The notes beneath the pieces were generated by a model. It saw nothing but the letters and a program-made list of their open reading frames with translations, did no database searches and was not told the origin of the DNA. Position numbers and translations under genes: made by a program. DNA of 64,000 nt from Filobacillus milosensis (GTDB taxonomy: Bacteria; Bacillota; Bacilli; Bacillales; Alkalibacillaceae): positions 1 through 64,000 of the forward strand of contig NZ_SOPW01000007.1 of assembly GCF_004402015.1 (NCBI RefSeq), written 5' to 3'. This document shows, piece by piece, positions 52,925-61,328 of the stretch; position 1 is the stretch's first letter, and every line of letters begins with the position of its first letter.

Positions 52925-52952
52925 TAGACGCTACTGTGAACAAATAGGTTCC
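52925..52952 (-). promoter_or_regulatory. Candidate ECF autoregulatory promoter
   Basis: On the minus strand GGAACC (52952-52947) and CGTCTA (52930-52925) are 16 bp apart, matching the AAC...CGTC bipartite pattern of Bacillus ECF sigma promoters. It lies 32 bp before the sigma gene. Confidence 0.7.
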
Positions 52953-53029
52953 CTTACTGTGTAATTTCATATATAAGTCAAGGAACTTACCGTAAATTCA
53001 ATTATATGGCGCATTAAAAAAATTAGTTA

Positions 53030-53145
53030 TTTCAGGACATTTTCTCTCTCTTTCCGGAGGTTTTTAGAGCTATTACAGGTTCGAATCTTGTCGAAAACAC
53101 TTAAAATCAACTTTTTTTCGGAGCTTTATTCACGTTTTCCGGACC
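53030..53145 (+). repeat. 21-bp-phased intergenic array, core TCCGGA (second locus)
   Basis: Cores are at 53032 (TCAGGA), 53053 (TCCGGA), 53074 (faded, TACAGG), 53117 (TTCGGA) and 53138 (TCCGGA), following a 21-bp grid with one skipped unit and one 1-bp slip. The core equals that of the array at 4132-4270. It is directly followed by a different array at 53173. Confidence 0.72.
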
Positions 53146-53172
53146 TTTAATAACCCAATAAACATTAAAACC

Positions 53173-53312
53173 TCTTAAAAAAGAAAATTCCTTTAATCTA
53201 TGAGAAGTTTCACTCTTTCTATGAGAACTTTCACTAGGTCTAAAAGAAATTTCAGCAGCTGTATGAGAACTTTTCTTAGGTCTATGAGAAAATTCGATCC
53301 CTCTATGAGAAC
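53173..53312 (+). repeat. 21-bp-phased intergenic array, core TCTATGAGAA
   Basis: The core starts at 53197, 53218, 53239 (TCTAAAAGAA), 53260 (TGTATGAGAA), 53281 and 53302, all exactly 21 bp apart. A faded unit is at 53176. Several units continue as CTTTCAC. It lies just outside the terminator of the pyrimidine-dimer glycosylase-like gene. Confidence 0.95.
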
Positions 53313-53330
53313 TCTCACCACCTTAAATAG

Positions 53331-53362
53331 AAAAAATGCCCACCATTAACATGATGAGCATT
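53331..53362 (-). terminator. Terminator of the DNA-repair gene pair
   Basis: On the minus strand AATGCTCATCA pairs with TGGTGGGCATT, including two G-U pairs, and is followed by TTTT. It lies four bases past the stop codon. Confidence 0.85.
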
Positions 53363-53365
53363 GTC

Positions 53366-53803
53366 TTAATTAACGACTTCCCACTCCTCCACAGGGCCTT
53401 CAATCACGTGGAACATCGGATGTGGGATAATGTCTTTGGCCACTTGAATTTTCATCTGTTTTAACCGATTAGGGTCTCGTTGGCGGAGTTTGGCTCTTAG
53501 ATGAGCCCATTCGTATTCCAACTGCCCTGTCGTAACAGGGATCTGATTCCCCGGTTCGACTTTTACTATTTTACCATGGTCAAAATTATAGCCTCTGGCC
53601 TTTGCCTCTATATAAACGTATTCTAAATAAATCCCAACAGCTTGAATCGGGTCTTCTTGCTCACGAAACCTGACTAACTGCGGATGTTTTTTATATCCTT
53701 TAGTTTCTCCCAGCAATACTTTCTGTGCTAAAAGAGATTCTCGCCAACAAGCAACTAAACCTTTAGCATCTAAATACCTAGGGTGTATTGACCATAATCG
53801 CAT
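53366..53803 (-). CDS. Pyrimidine dimer DNA glycosylase-like protein
   Basis: This 145-residue protein has the start MRLWSIHPRYLDAKGLVACW, then RESLLAQKVLLG and KGYKKHPQLVRF, the pattern of the family related to T4 endonuclease V. Those enzymes excise UV-induced pyrimidine dimers by glycosylase/AP-lyase action. It lies 12 bases downstream of a 5'-3' exonuclease gene, which supports a shared repair role. Catalytic residues cannot be assigned with certainty. Confidence 0.8.
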   Translation of the reverse strand: MRLWSIHPRYLDAKGLVACWRESLLAQKVLLGETKGYKKHPQLVRFREQEDPIQAVGIYLEYVYIEAKARGYNFDHGKIVKVEPGNQIPVTTGQLEYEWAHLRAKLRQRDPNRLKQMKIQVAKDIIPHPMFHVIEGPVEEWEVVN

Positions 53804-53815
53804 AGCTATCTTCCT

Positions 53816-54679
53816 TTATATCATTTGATCTAAACGTTTAAACTCGAGCTCCTGGAATTTTTCCATCGCTCGATCACGATTAATTCTAAATTCTGCTTCA
53901 ATTAAGTCACAACTAACGCCAGCTTCACAATGAATTTCTGCAAGTTTTCTAGACAGATGCACCATTTCTAAATCATTCTCAAATTTAGTGCGTTGAGCTT
54001 TTGTTAATGAATCTAAGTTTTCCAAGATTTTGTCCAATGAACCATGTTCTTTTAGAAGCTTTAAAGCCGTTTTCTCACCTATCCCTCGAACTCCAGGATA
54101 GTTGTCACTAGAATCACCCATCATTGCTTTAAGCTCTATCATCTGTTGTGGCGTGATGCCTTTTTCTTCAGTAAAACGTTCGGCATGATAAATATCATAA
54201 TTGCCGTAACCTTTTTTCATTAAAACAACATTGACATTCTCATCAAGGAGCTGCAAGATATCTTGGTCACCCGTTAAAATGTATACTTCTGAATCTTCTT
54301 TATATAAATTTGCTAGCGTTCCAATACAATCATCCGCTTCATAGCCAACTTCGCCTATATTCGGGATATTCATTGCTTCAGTTACTTCTTTAACAATATC
54401 GAACTGTGGAATAAGCTCTTCTGGTGGCGCACCACGGTTCGCTTTATATTCAGGATATAGATCATTTCTAAATGTATGACTTCCCATATCCCAGCAAGCA
54501 ACAACATGTGTTGGCTGGAATGTATTTGTAGCTGTTATTAAATGACGAACAAAACCGTGAACACCGTTCGTAGGTACACCTTTACTATTCACCATAAAAT
54601 ATCCGCTCATTGCTGTCGCATAAAATGCACGGAATAATAACGCCATTCCATCAACTAATAAAATCTTATTCTTTTCCAT
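53816..54679 (-). CDS. ypcP: 5'-3' exonuclease / flap nuclease (YpcP-like)
   Basis: This 287-residue stand-alone homologue of the DNA polymerase I 5' nuclease domain has LLVDGMALLFRAFYA, CWDMGSHTFRNDLYPEYKANR, EADDCIGTLAN, LTGDQDILQLL and MGDSSDNYPGVRGIGEKTA, providing the acidic metal ligands and the helix-hairpin-helix. It removes RNA primers and flaps. GGGGG precedes the ATG. It forms an operon with the glycosylase-like gene. Confidence 0.93.
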   Translation of the reverse strand: MEKNKILLVDGMALLFRAFYATAMSGYFMVNSKGVPTNGVHGFVRHLITATNTFQPTHVVACWDMGSHTFRNDLYPEYKANRGAPPEELIPQFDIVKEVTEAMNIPNIGEVGYEADDCIGTLANLYKEDSEVYILTGDQDILQLLDENVNVVLMKKGYGNYDIYHAERFTEEKGITPQQMIELKAMMGDSSDNYPGVRGIGEKTALKLLKEHGSLDKILENLDSLTKAQRTKFENDLEMVHLSRKLAEIHCEAGVSCDLIEAEFRINRDRAMEKFQELEFKRLDQMI

Positions 54680-54744
54680 CGTTTTTCCCCCAATACTTAT
54701 TCAAGTATAAAATAAATGAGACACACCTAAAACCAACTGTGTGC

Positions 54745-55029
54745 CTATTTTTTCTCCACTGTTCTAAATTTTTGAATGAACTCTTCAGGTGATTTTTTAA
54801 TGTGTAATGTCGTCACGCCTTTTGTCGTATGCAAATAGAAAAAACCGTATCTTGCCGATAACATTTTATATGATAAATCAAACACTTGCTCAATGGCGTA
54901 CTCTTTTTCTTCCGTCACTAAACGGTCTTCATAAAGAGTTACCCAATGCTCTTGTTCAATTTTTTTCTGTTCAAAATTAAAATGATCAATCTCTCGTCTT
55001 ACACTGTAATAAGGGTGTTGGTGTAAAAT
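54745..55029 (-). CDS. Small protein of unknown function with a possible ATT start
   Basis: This is a protein of about 94 residues with mixed beta strands (YYSVRREIDHFNFEQKK, WVTLYEDRLVTEE, YGFFYLHTTKGVTTLHI), perhaps a small PH-like fold; I do not recognise the family. No ATG is available. An extended -10 (TGcTATAAT at 55060-55065) would start transcription near 55053, and AAGGGGG (55044-55038) then lies eight bases before an ATT at 55029. A TTG at 55047 would sit six bases from the mRNA end, without a ribosome site. ATT initiation is therefore favoured but unproven. Confidence 0.65.
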   Translation of the reverse strand: MLHQHPYYSVRREIDHFNFEQKKIEQEHWVTLYEDRLVTEEKEYAIEQVFDLSYKMLSARYGFFYLHTTKGVTTLHIKKSPEEFIQKFRTVEKK

Positions 55030-55138
55030 AATGTGAACCCCCTTCAATATGCTGTTAACATTATAGCAAATGCGTGTGATAAGTTACAGTACAGAGGGTC
55101 TATTGGGCTTTTCTTCGCCCAGTAAAAAAGCTGATCCA

Positions 55139-56287
55139 TTACAGATCAGCTTTTCCATATTCACATAATAACAAAGCTAAAAGCGCACTTCGCTTAGGGA
55201 TTTGTTCAACAACCGCATGTTCATGAAGCGCATGAGCACCAGCACCAACGGCTCCCAAGCCATCCAAGGTCGGTGCAATTGAAGCCGTAAAGTTCGCATC
55301 GCTTCCGCCACCTGTAAATTCTTCAATCAATTCGATATCCAAATACTCATGAGCAAGCTCTTTAGCCTTTTCAAAAAGTCTCTCGATGTCGTCCGTACGC
55401 TCTAAGGGCGGACGGTAAATTCCACCCGTTACACTGATTTCAATATCAGAATCATGTGGCTTCAGGTTTTGAATGAGTGGTACGACTCTGTCCATCTCTT
55501 CCTGAGTTTGAACTCGTACATCTATAACAGCGTGGGCATCTTCAGCAATGACATTTTTCTGAGAACCACCATCAATTAAACCGACGTTAACCGTAGTACC
55601 TTTTTCTAAATCCGTGAGGCTCGAGAGGTAAGTGATTTGCTCGGCCAACTCCTCAATTGCGCTTGCCCCTTTCTCGGGATCAATCCCAGCATGAGATGGA
55701 ACACCGTGAATACGCACCTCAAATGTCCCGACACCTTTACGGGCTGTTTTAAGCGCACCTTCTTCACCTTGAGACGGCTCCAAAACAAACACACTATCAC
55801 TCTTTTTAGCTTCTTCGATTATATACTCTTTGGATGTAGGACTTCCCAATTCTTCATCGCTCGTCATCATCAGGACAACTTTTTTATCCAATTTGACTTC
55901 AAGCTCGTCTAACGCTTGAATGGCGAATAAAGCCTGCACGATTCCTGCCTTCATATCAAATGTACCAGGACCATATGCTTTGCCCTCTTTAATTTCAAAC
56001 GGCATTTCATCTAACGTGCCTTCAGGCCAAACCGTATCCATATGAGTGACAATCAGTACTTGACCTTCACCACTTCCCCATTCCGCACGAATATGTGGTG
56101 AGTACTGATCGCTCTCCAAAAACTCTACTTTTCCCCCGGTCATCTCAATAAATCTTTCACTTAAAAATTGTCCAATTTTTTCAGTCAAATCCGGTCTCGT
56201 CGATGGAGATTCCATCTTCACTAGTTGCTCCAATAAATCTACCATCTTGTACTCTCTCTGTTGTAATAAATCAACCAATTCCTTCAA
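55139..56287 (-). CDS. M20-family metallopeptidase (carboxypeptidase G2/ArgE-like)
   Basis: This is a cytoplasmic dizinc hydrolase of about 382 residues. Zinc-site segments are THMDTVWPEGTL, GPGTFDMKAG, TSDEELGSP and, near the end, AGAHALHEHAVV; the dimerisation domain carries the RIHGVPSHAG signature. The start is placed at a TTG (56287) after GGAGGAG; the longer frame from 56431 overlaps the divergent HD gene and is hydrophobic non-family sequence. The substrate (folyl-glutamate, dipeptide or N-acyl amino acid) is unknown. Confidence 0.88.
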   Translation of the reverse strand: MKELVDLLQQREYKMVDLLEQLVKMESPSTRPDLTEKIGQFLSERFIEMTGGKVEFLESDQYSPHIRAEWGSGEGQVLIVTHMDTVWPEGTLDEMPFEIKEGKAYGPGTFDMKAGIVQALFAIQALDELEVKLDKKVVLMMTSDEELGSPTSKEYIIEEAKKSDSVFVLEPSQGEEGALKTARKGVGTFEVRIHGVPSHAGIDPEKGASAIEELAEQITYLSSLTDLEKGTTVNVGLIDGGSQKNVIAEDAHAVIDVRVQTQEEMDRVVPLIQNLKPHDSDIEISVTGGIYRPPLERTDDIERLFEKAKELAHEYLDIELIEEFTGGGSDANFTASIAPTLDGLGAVGAGAHALHEHAVVEQIPKRSALLALLLCEYGKADL

Positions 56288-56375
56288 AATAATATTCTCC
56301 TCCGACGCTCTATACAATTTCTCATTATTATTATACACTTTTTTTAATAATCGGTTATATAGGAAGTGAAGAAAA

Positions 56376-56978
56376 ATGGATGAAAAATTTAAGCAAATGA
56401 TGGAAGTGCTCCACCTCTCAGAAAAACTCAAAATTGAATTACGTCATAGCTGGCTATCGAATGGAAGGCATGAAAGTGTCGCTGAACATACATGGCGCGT
56501 TTCACTAATGGCCATGTTAATCGCACCACATTTAGAAAAAGACATTGATACTCTTAAACTACTAAAAATGATTATTATCCATGATTTAGTAGAAGCTGAA
56601 GCCGGGGACATCCCTGCCTTCGATACCTTAGATGACCATGAAGCGAAACAATTAAAAGCACAAAACGAACAACAAGCAATCTTACATATCAAAGAATTAG
56701 TAGGCGGAACTCAAGGACAAGAGTGGCTCGAATTGTGGTACGAATTTGAGGATAAAGAAACATACGAGGCAAAAGTGGCTAATGCGTTAGACAAGCTAGA
56801 GGCACAGGTACAACATAACGAAGCTGATATCGACACTTGGTTGCCAATCGAATATGACATGAGTTATTTGCTCGGACGTCACACATCGTTTAGCCCTGTT
56901 TTAGAAGAATTAAAAAACGTCATTGAACACGAAGCAGACACAAAAATTAAGCAAGCATCGAGATCTGGTCAAAATTAA
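56376..56978 (+). CDS. HD-domain hydrolase (YfbR/HDDC2-like)
   Basis: This 200-residue metal-dependent phosphohydrolase has the HD-site residues in SVAEHTWRVS, IHDLVEAEAGD and a later aspartate in ANALDKLEAQ. The family includes 5'-deoxynucleotidases. AGGAAGTGA precedes the ATG. It is divergent from the M20 peptidase gene. Its own terminator loops around the stop codon. Confidence 0.87.
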   Translation: MDEKFKQMMEVLHLSEKLKIELRHSWLSNGRHESVAEHTWRVSLMAMLIAPHLEKDIDTLKLLKMIIIHDLVEAEAGDIPAFDTLDDHEAKQLKAQNEQQAILHIKELVGGTQGQEWLELWYEFEDKETYEAKVANALDKLEAQVQHNEADIDTWLPIEYDMSYLLGRHTSFSPVLEELKNVIEHEADTKIKQASRSGQN

Positions 56979-56991
56979 GACCAGATTTTTT
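56963..56991 (+). terminator. Terminator of the HD gene
   Basis: ATCTGGTC pairs with GACCAGAT (56963-56970 with 56979-56986) and is followed by TTTTT. The stop codon lies in the loop. Confidence 0.88.
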
Positions 56992-57000
56992 ACTTAATTT

Positions 57001-57026
57001 GCACCCTAATTTGAATCACGTTCGTC
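57001..57026 (+). promoter_or_regulatory. Possible ECF promoter of the second sigma operon
   Basis: GCACCC (57001-57006) and CGTC (57023-57026) are 16 bp apart, weakly matching the ECF pattern. It lies 28 bp before the sigma gene. The -35 part lacks the usual AAC. Confidence 0.35.
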
Positions 57027-57053
57027 AAATAAGTAGAAGAAAGGAGGCACGAG

Positions 57054-57626
57054 ATGTCGAGTTCTTTTGATGCATTACAAACCAGTAAAGCACTAAGCGA
57101 ACAAGATCGATTAGCTATACTTGAAGATTGCATGAATCAGTACGGAGATGAAATTAAACGTTTAGTTTTTTCGTATGTCAAAAACCATACGGATACAGAT
57201 GATTTGACTCAAGAAGTGTTTGTTACTGTCTATCAAAAGATAGACCAATTCAAGGGCGATTCCAGTTTAAAAAGCTGGATCTATCGAATCGCGATTAATA
57301 AATGTAAAGATCATTTACGTTCTTTTAAAATTAAACAGCGTTTCATTAAAGAAAAACTTACCCAGTTATGGGCCGAAGACTACGTACCTACACCTGAAGT
57401 TCAATCTATTAAACAAGAAAATTCTGACCAACTACTAAATTGTGTTGAAGAGTTACCTTTTAAATATCGCGAAATGATAATTTTATATTATTTTGAAGAT
57501 CTTTCAATAGAAGAAATAACCAATGCCTTAGATATGAACACCAATACAGTTAAAGCAAGACTCCGCCGGGCTCGTGATCGCCTAAAAACGAAACTAGAAA
57601 CAAATGGAGGTGATTTAATTGGATAA
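57054..57626 (+). CDS. ECF-type RNA polymerase sigma factor
   Basis: This 190-residue sigma factor has region 2 (TDTDDLTQEVFVTVYQKIDQF...WIYRIAINKCKDHLR) and region 4 (SIEEITNALDMNTNTVKARLRRARDRL). AAAGGAGGCACGAG precedes the ATG. It overlaps the downstream anti-sigma-like gene by eight bases and forms the second ECF pair in the window. Confidence 0.94.
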   Translation: MSSSFDALQTSKALSEQDRLAILEDCMNQYGDEIKRLVFSYVKNHTDTDDLTQEVFVTVYQKIDQFKGDSSLKSWIYRIAINKCKDHLRSFKIKQRFIKEKLTQLWAEDYVPTPEVQSIKQENSDQLLNCVEELPFKYREMIILYYFEDLSIEEITNALDMNTNTVKARLRRARDRLKTKLETNGGDLIG

Positions 57627-59142
57627 GAAACTACATGAACTAAAATACAATTATAAACAGAAATATGATAAGCATTTTACCTCCCAAGACCGTAATGCAA
57701 TTTATCATAAAATCTCAAACAAACATAATTCAACTCACAAAAATCTTCATTCCTCTTTTAGAGTAGGATTAACATTTGTTGCGATTATTATGATAGGGTT
57801 CCTCGTCATGATGAATGTATTTGATTCTAGAGAACCAGCTTCTGACCCAGAAATTGAAACAAAACCTGAGAATGAAATGAAACCAAATCCATTACAAGAC
57901 GAAACTACATTTGAAGGATATGTCGTTCATGTACAAGGTAGTCAAGCTACAGTAACAAACATTGATACACGTGAATCAATGATATTTAGAAATATAATCC
58001 CTGGTAATGTAATGCTTGGAGATCAGGTGAAAGGTTGGTTAGAATATACGTTGAGTAGTGAACCACCTACAGCAAGTATTGAAAAGTTAGAAATAATAAA
58101 TGACAAGAGTCAAAATGGTTCCAACTTCAATGAAAATTTTGCTGTTAGAACTGCATTAAAAGAAACCATATTAAAATCATATGGCACTTCAAATTATGAT
58201 GACCTATATGTTTCAAATATTGATTATAGCCAAGACCGGCATAGATGGTACGTCGAGTTATATAACTCTAATATGGATAAAAGAGAGAGAGTTGAAGTGA
58301 GTGATAATACAGGTTATATAGCAAAGCCTCATAAACCAGAAGAAAGCTTTCAAAGTGAATATACGTTTAATTATGAGGCATATGGTCAACAATTTAAAGA
58401 ACTTGAACAAATGATTATTTGGAATCTTAATAGCAAGTGGACGGAACTTCATCACTTATCTCGTCAGGATTATGAAAACCGTTTTGGCGTAATTGAAAAT
58501 ATTGATTATAGTTATATTTTAAATGGGGCAGCAATAGATGAAAACGGTACAGTAACAATCGATTTTAGAGAACTAAAAGCTTCATCAACATCTAATGAAA
58601 CTCGAAAATTTATCAATGAAATCAAACGCCTTGTCTTTCAGTTTGACGAAGCGAAGGAAGTTTATATTCAATTTAATGGTAGTCTTAAAGACACTCCCTT
58701 TGAAATTTCTTTAAATACCTCCATTAAAAGAAATGAAAATGAAGAACCTTTTGATCTACATGAAGATATGCTTAGAACTAACAAAGGCTATATTGGAACG
58801 TTCAAATATTTACTCCAATATAATGATGACGGTAAGCTTGAATTTGAATCGCAGAAAGACCTAGAATCCTTTTTCACTCGTTATATGTCTGAAGAGTTAG
58901 CGCAAGAGCACATAGACACATATATACATGAAGATCAAGGAAATTTTTATGTTAACTTCAGTTATGAGCAACTTCCAACTGCGATAGATAGAGAACTATT
59001 TGATGCAATAAAAATAAATGACCAAACATTTGAGGTGCAATCAGACGTACAGACAGAACATGGATTTAAATCTCTTAAATATATCATTAAATACAATAAT
59101 TATAAGTGGTATGTTGATTCTGTAGAAGTTTCACCTATGTAG
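57619..59142 (+). CDS. Large anti-sigma-like membrane protein with GerMN-like domain
   Basis: This 507-residue protein has a basic cytoplasmic N-terminus (1-48), one membrane helix (about 49-68) and a long external part. After an acidic linker there is a small beta domain (FEGYVVHVQGSQATV...GDQVKGWLE, DUF3221-like), a region of mixed repeats, and a GerMN-like segment near 310-370 (AIDENGTVTIDFRELKA, VYIQFNG). The start is a TTG with GGAGGTG upstream, overlapping the sigma gene. The layout suggests an anti-sigma factor with a large sensory ectodomain. Confidence 0.72.
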   Translation: MDKKLHELKYNYKQKYDKHFTSQDRNAIYHKISNKHNSTHKNLHSSFRVGLTFVAIIMIGFLVMMNVFDSREPASDPEIETKPENEMKPNPLQDETTFEGYVVHVQGSQATVTNIDTRESMIFRNIIPGNVMLGDQVKGWLEYTLSSEPPTASIEKLEIINDKSQNGSNFNENFAVRTALKETILKSYGTSNYDDLYVSNIDYSQDRHRWYVELYNSNMDKRERVEVSDNTGYIAKPHKPEESFQSEYTFNYEAYGQQFKELEQMIIWNLNSKWTELHHLSRQDYENRFGVIENIDYSYILNGAAIDENGTVTIDFRELKASSTSNETRKFINEIKRLVFQFDEAKEVYIQFNGSLKDTPFEISLNTSIKRNENEEPFDLHEDMLRTNKGYIGTFKYLLQYNDDGKLEFESQKDLESFFTRYMSEELAQEHIDTYIHEDQGNFYVNFSYEQLPTAIDRELFDAIKINDQTFEVQSDVQTEHGFKSLKYIIKYNNYKWYVDSVEVSPM

Positions 59143-59168
59143 GAAAATTAAAATATCCAACAGATTAA

Positions 59169-59194
59169 AGCCGTGATTAACAATAGTCACGGCT
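59169..59194 (+). terminator. Weak terminator after the second ECF operon
   Basis: AGCCGTGA pairs with TCACGGCT (59169-59176 with 59187-59194), followed only by CTATTATT. Confidence 0.5.
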
Positions 59195-59265
59195 CTATTA
59201 TTCATTTAGAAGGAAAAGAATTTCTTCACAGTAGGGAATTTACATCGCAAGGAGCTGTAATATAT

Positions 59266-59454
59266 ATGTATGATTATACCTTAGCCGGATTTTTCATAGG
59301 ATTACTCATGTGGTCTACTTTTTCTTTATTTTTTCTAAGAAGGACATATCCTAAAAAACCTTGGAAGAGAGATTTATTAATGGCTCTTATTCATGGGTTA
59401 ATCATTATGATTTTCTTGCCAATCGCTATTTGGATTTTTGAATACTTTAGTTAA
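59266..59454 (+). CDS. Small two-helix membrane protein
   Basis: This 62-residue protein has two hydrophobic stretches (LAGFFIGLLMWSTFSLFFL and ALIHGLIIMIFLPIAIWIF) joined by the basic loop RRTYPKKPWKRD. The ATG at 59266 with AAGGAG nine bases upstream is preferred to the longer frame from 59173, which runs through a hairpin. I do not recognise the family. Confidence 0.7.
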   Translation: MYDYTLAGFFIGLLMWSTFSLFFLRRTYPKKPWKRDLLMALIHGLIIMIFLPIAIWIFEYFS

Positions 59455-59597
59455 AGTGTCCCATTTAAATGTTTAAGTGAGGCATTTTTTATTTTGTCAA
59501 AATTTTTAATAAAGTTTCGAGCACCGTACTATTTATTTTTAAGATTTTTCGATAAAATAAGGACTATTGGAATGAATTTATAGACGGAGGATTCATC

Positions 59598-61328
59598 ATG
59601 AAGCACGTGTTTAAATATTTAAAACCCTATTATTTACATATGATTTTCGCGTGGGCATTAATGCTAACAGAGCTTGCTGTTGAGCTAATGCTTCCATTTT
59701 TCCTAGGGAAAATGATTGACCAAGGGATTGTAACAGGTGATTTAGATACCATTATTTATTGGGGCTCTATTATGGTGGGTCTAGCCTTACTTTCTTTTGC
59801 CGCCGGAATCATAAACTCATTTTATTCAGCACACGTTACGTTTCGATTTGGTTATGATATAAGGCAAAAGCTGTTTGAAAAAGTTCAAGCCTTTTCATTT
59901 AAAAATCTAAATGAATACCCAACATCTTCGTTGATTACTCGATTCACTAACGATATTCGTATGATCCAAAATGGTATTTTCATGGGTCTAAGAATTATGC
60001 TTCGTGCACCTTTACTCGTTCTTGGTGGTGTCATAATGGCGTTTATCGTCAATTGGCGAATCGCTTTAATTTTCTTAGTTACCGTGCCTCTTTTAATTGG
60101 ATTTTTACTGTTAATCGTTAAGAAAGCTGGTAAATTATTTGGAAAAGTTCAAGAGCGCTTAGATAATGTGAACCGTGTTATGCAAGAAAACTTATCTGGA
60201 ATCCGTTTAATCAAAGCCTTTTTACGTAAAAAACATGAAACAAACCGCTTCATGGGTGCAAACACGGAATTAATGAAATACACCAAAACCTCATTACGTC
60301 TTATAGAAACCTCAATGCCTGTGTTACTTTTTGTTATGAACATGAGCTTATTGTTCATTCTATGGTATGGAAATATTGAAGTTGGCAGAGGCAATGCTCA
60401 AGTTGGTGATGTCGCTGCGATTATTAACTATGCGTTACGTGTTTCTATGGCCATTTCAATGTTTGGTTTCCTAACAATGGCGATTGCGCGTATGAAGGCA
60501 TCGGCTGAGCGAATTTCAAATGTGTTAGATGCAGAAATTGACCTCCTTGAAGCTGACGATGCGAATGACCAATATCGAGTAACAGACGGTGCTGTGGAAT
60601 TTTCTAATGTCTCATTCCGCTACCCGAGTTTAAAAGAAGATGTATTATCTGAGTTATCCTTTACCGTTAAGCCCAAAGAAAAAATAGCGATTATCGGGGC
60701 AACTGGTTCAGGAAAAACGTCTTTATTTCAATTGATTCCGAGGTTATATGATGTGTCTGAAGGTACCGTTTATCTAGATGGTCATGATGTTAGGCAGTTT
60801 AAAATGGATCATTTACGCCGAGCGATTGGTTTCGTACCTCAAGCACCGCTTCTTTTTACAGGGTCTATCCGTGAAAATATTCGTTGGGGTAAAAATGATG
60901 CCACTGAAGCAGAAATCATTCAAGCTGCTAAAGATGCGCAAATACATGATACAATCGCAGATTTACCTAATGGTTATGATACTAAGATTGGTCAAAAAGG
61001 TGTTAACTTATCAGGTGGTCAGAAGCAGCGTGTCTCAATAGCACGTGCATTGATTCGCCATCCAAAGATTCTTATGTTGGATGATAGCACGAGTGCCTTG
61101 GATTTAAAAACTGAATCACGCTTGTTAGACGCGATCCATGATTATCAGTGTACGACTCTGATTGTTACGCAAAAGGTCACAACAGCCATGAGTGCAGATC
61201 GTATTTTCCTCATGGATGACGGGGAATTATTAGATGTTGGACGTCATGATGAGTTAATGAAAACCTCTGATTTATATAGAAAAATCGTCGAATCCCAATT
61301 CGGAAAGGAGGGTGCTCATGAGCTCTAA
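59598..61328 (+). CDS. Heterodimeric ABC exporter, subunit with degenerate ATPase site
   Basis: This 576-residue half-transporter has six membrane helices and an ATPase domain. Walker A is GATGSGKTS near 367 and the signature LSGGQ is canonical (471-475), but Walker B reads LDDSTS with Asp496 in place of the catalytic glutamate and the H-loop histidine is Gln525 (IVTQKV). This is the pattern of the degenerate-site partner in BmrCD/YheIH-like or TM287/288-like exporters. The gene overlaps its partner by 11 bases. The substrate is unknown (drugs or lipids in relatives). Confidence 0.92.
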   Translation: MKHVFKYLKPYYLHMIFAWALMLTELAVELMLPFFLGKMIDQGIVTGDLDTIIYWGSIMVGLALLSFAAGIINSFYSAHVTFRFGYDIRQKLFEKVQAFSFKNLNEYPTSSLITRFTNDIRMIQNGIFMGLRIMLRAPLLVLGGVIMAFIVNWRIALIFLVTVPLLIGFLLLIVKKAGKLFGKVQERLDNVNRVMQENLSGIRLIKAFLRKKHETNRFMGANTELMKYTKTSLRLIETSMPVLLFVMNMSLLFILWYGNIEVGRGNAQVGDVAAIINYALRVSMAISMFGFLTMAIARMKASAERISNVLDAEIDLLEADDANDQYRVTDGAVEFSNVSFRYPSLKEDVLSELSFTVKPKEKIAIIGATGSGKTSLFQLIPRLYDVSEGTVYLDGHDVRQFKMDHLRRAIGFVPQAPLLFTGSIRENIRWGKNDATEAEIIQAAKDAQIHDTIADLPNGYDTKIGQKGVNLSGGQKQRVSIARALIRHPKILMLDDSTSALDLKTESRLLDAIHDYQCTTLIVTQKVTTAMSADRIFLMDDGELLDVGRHDELMKTSDLYRKIVESQFGKEGAHEL

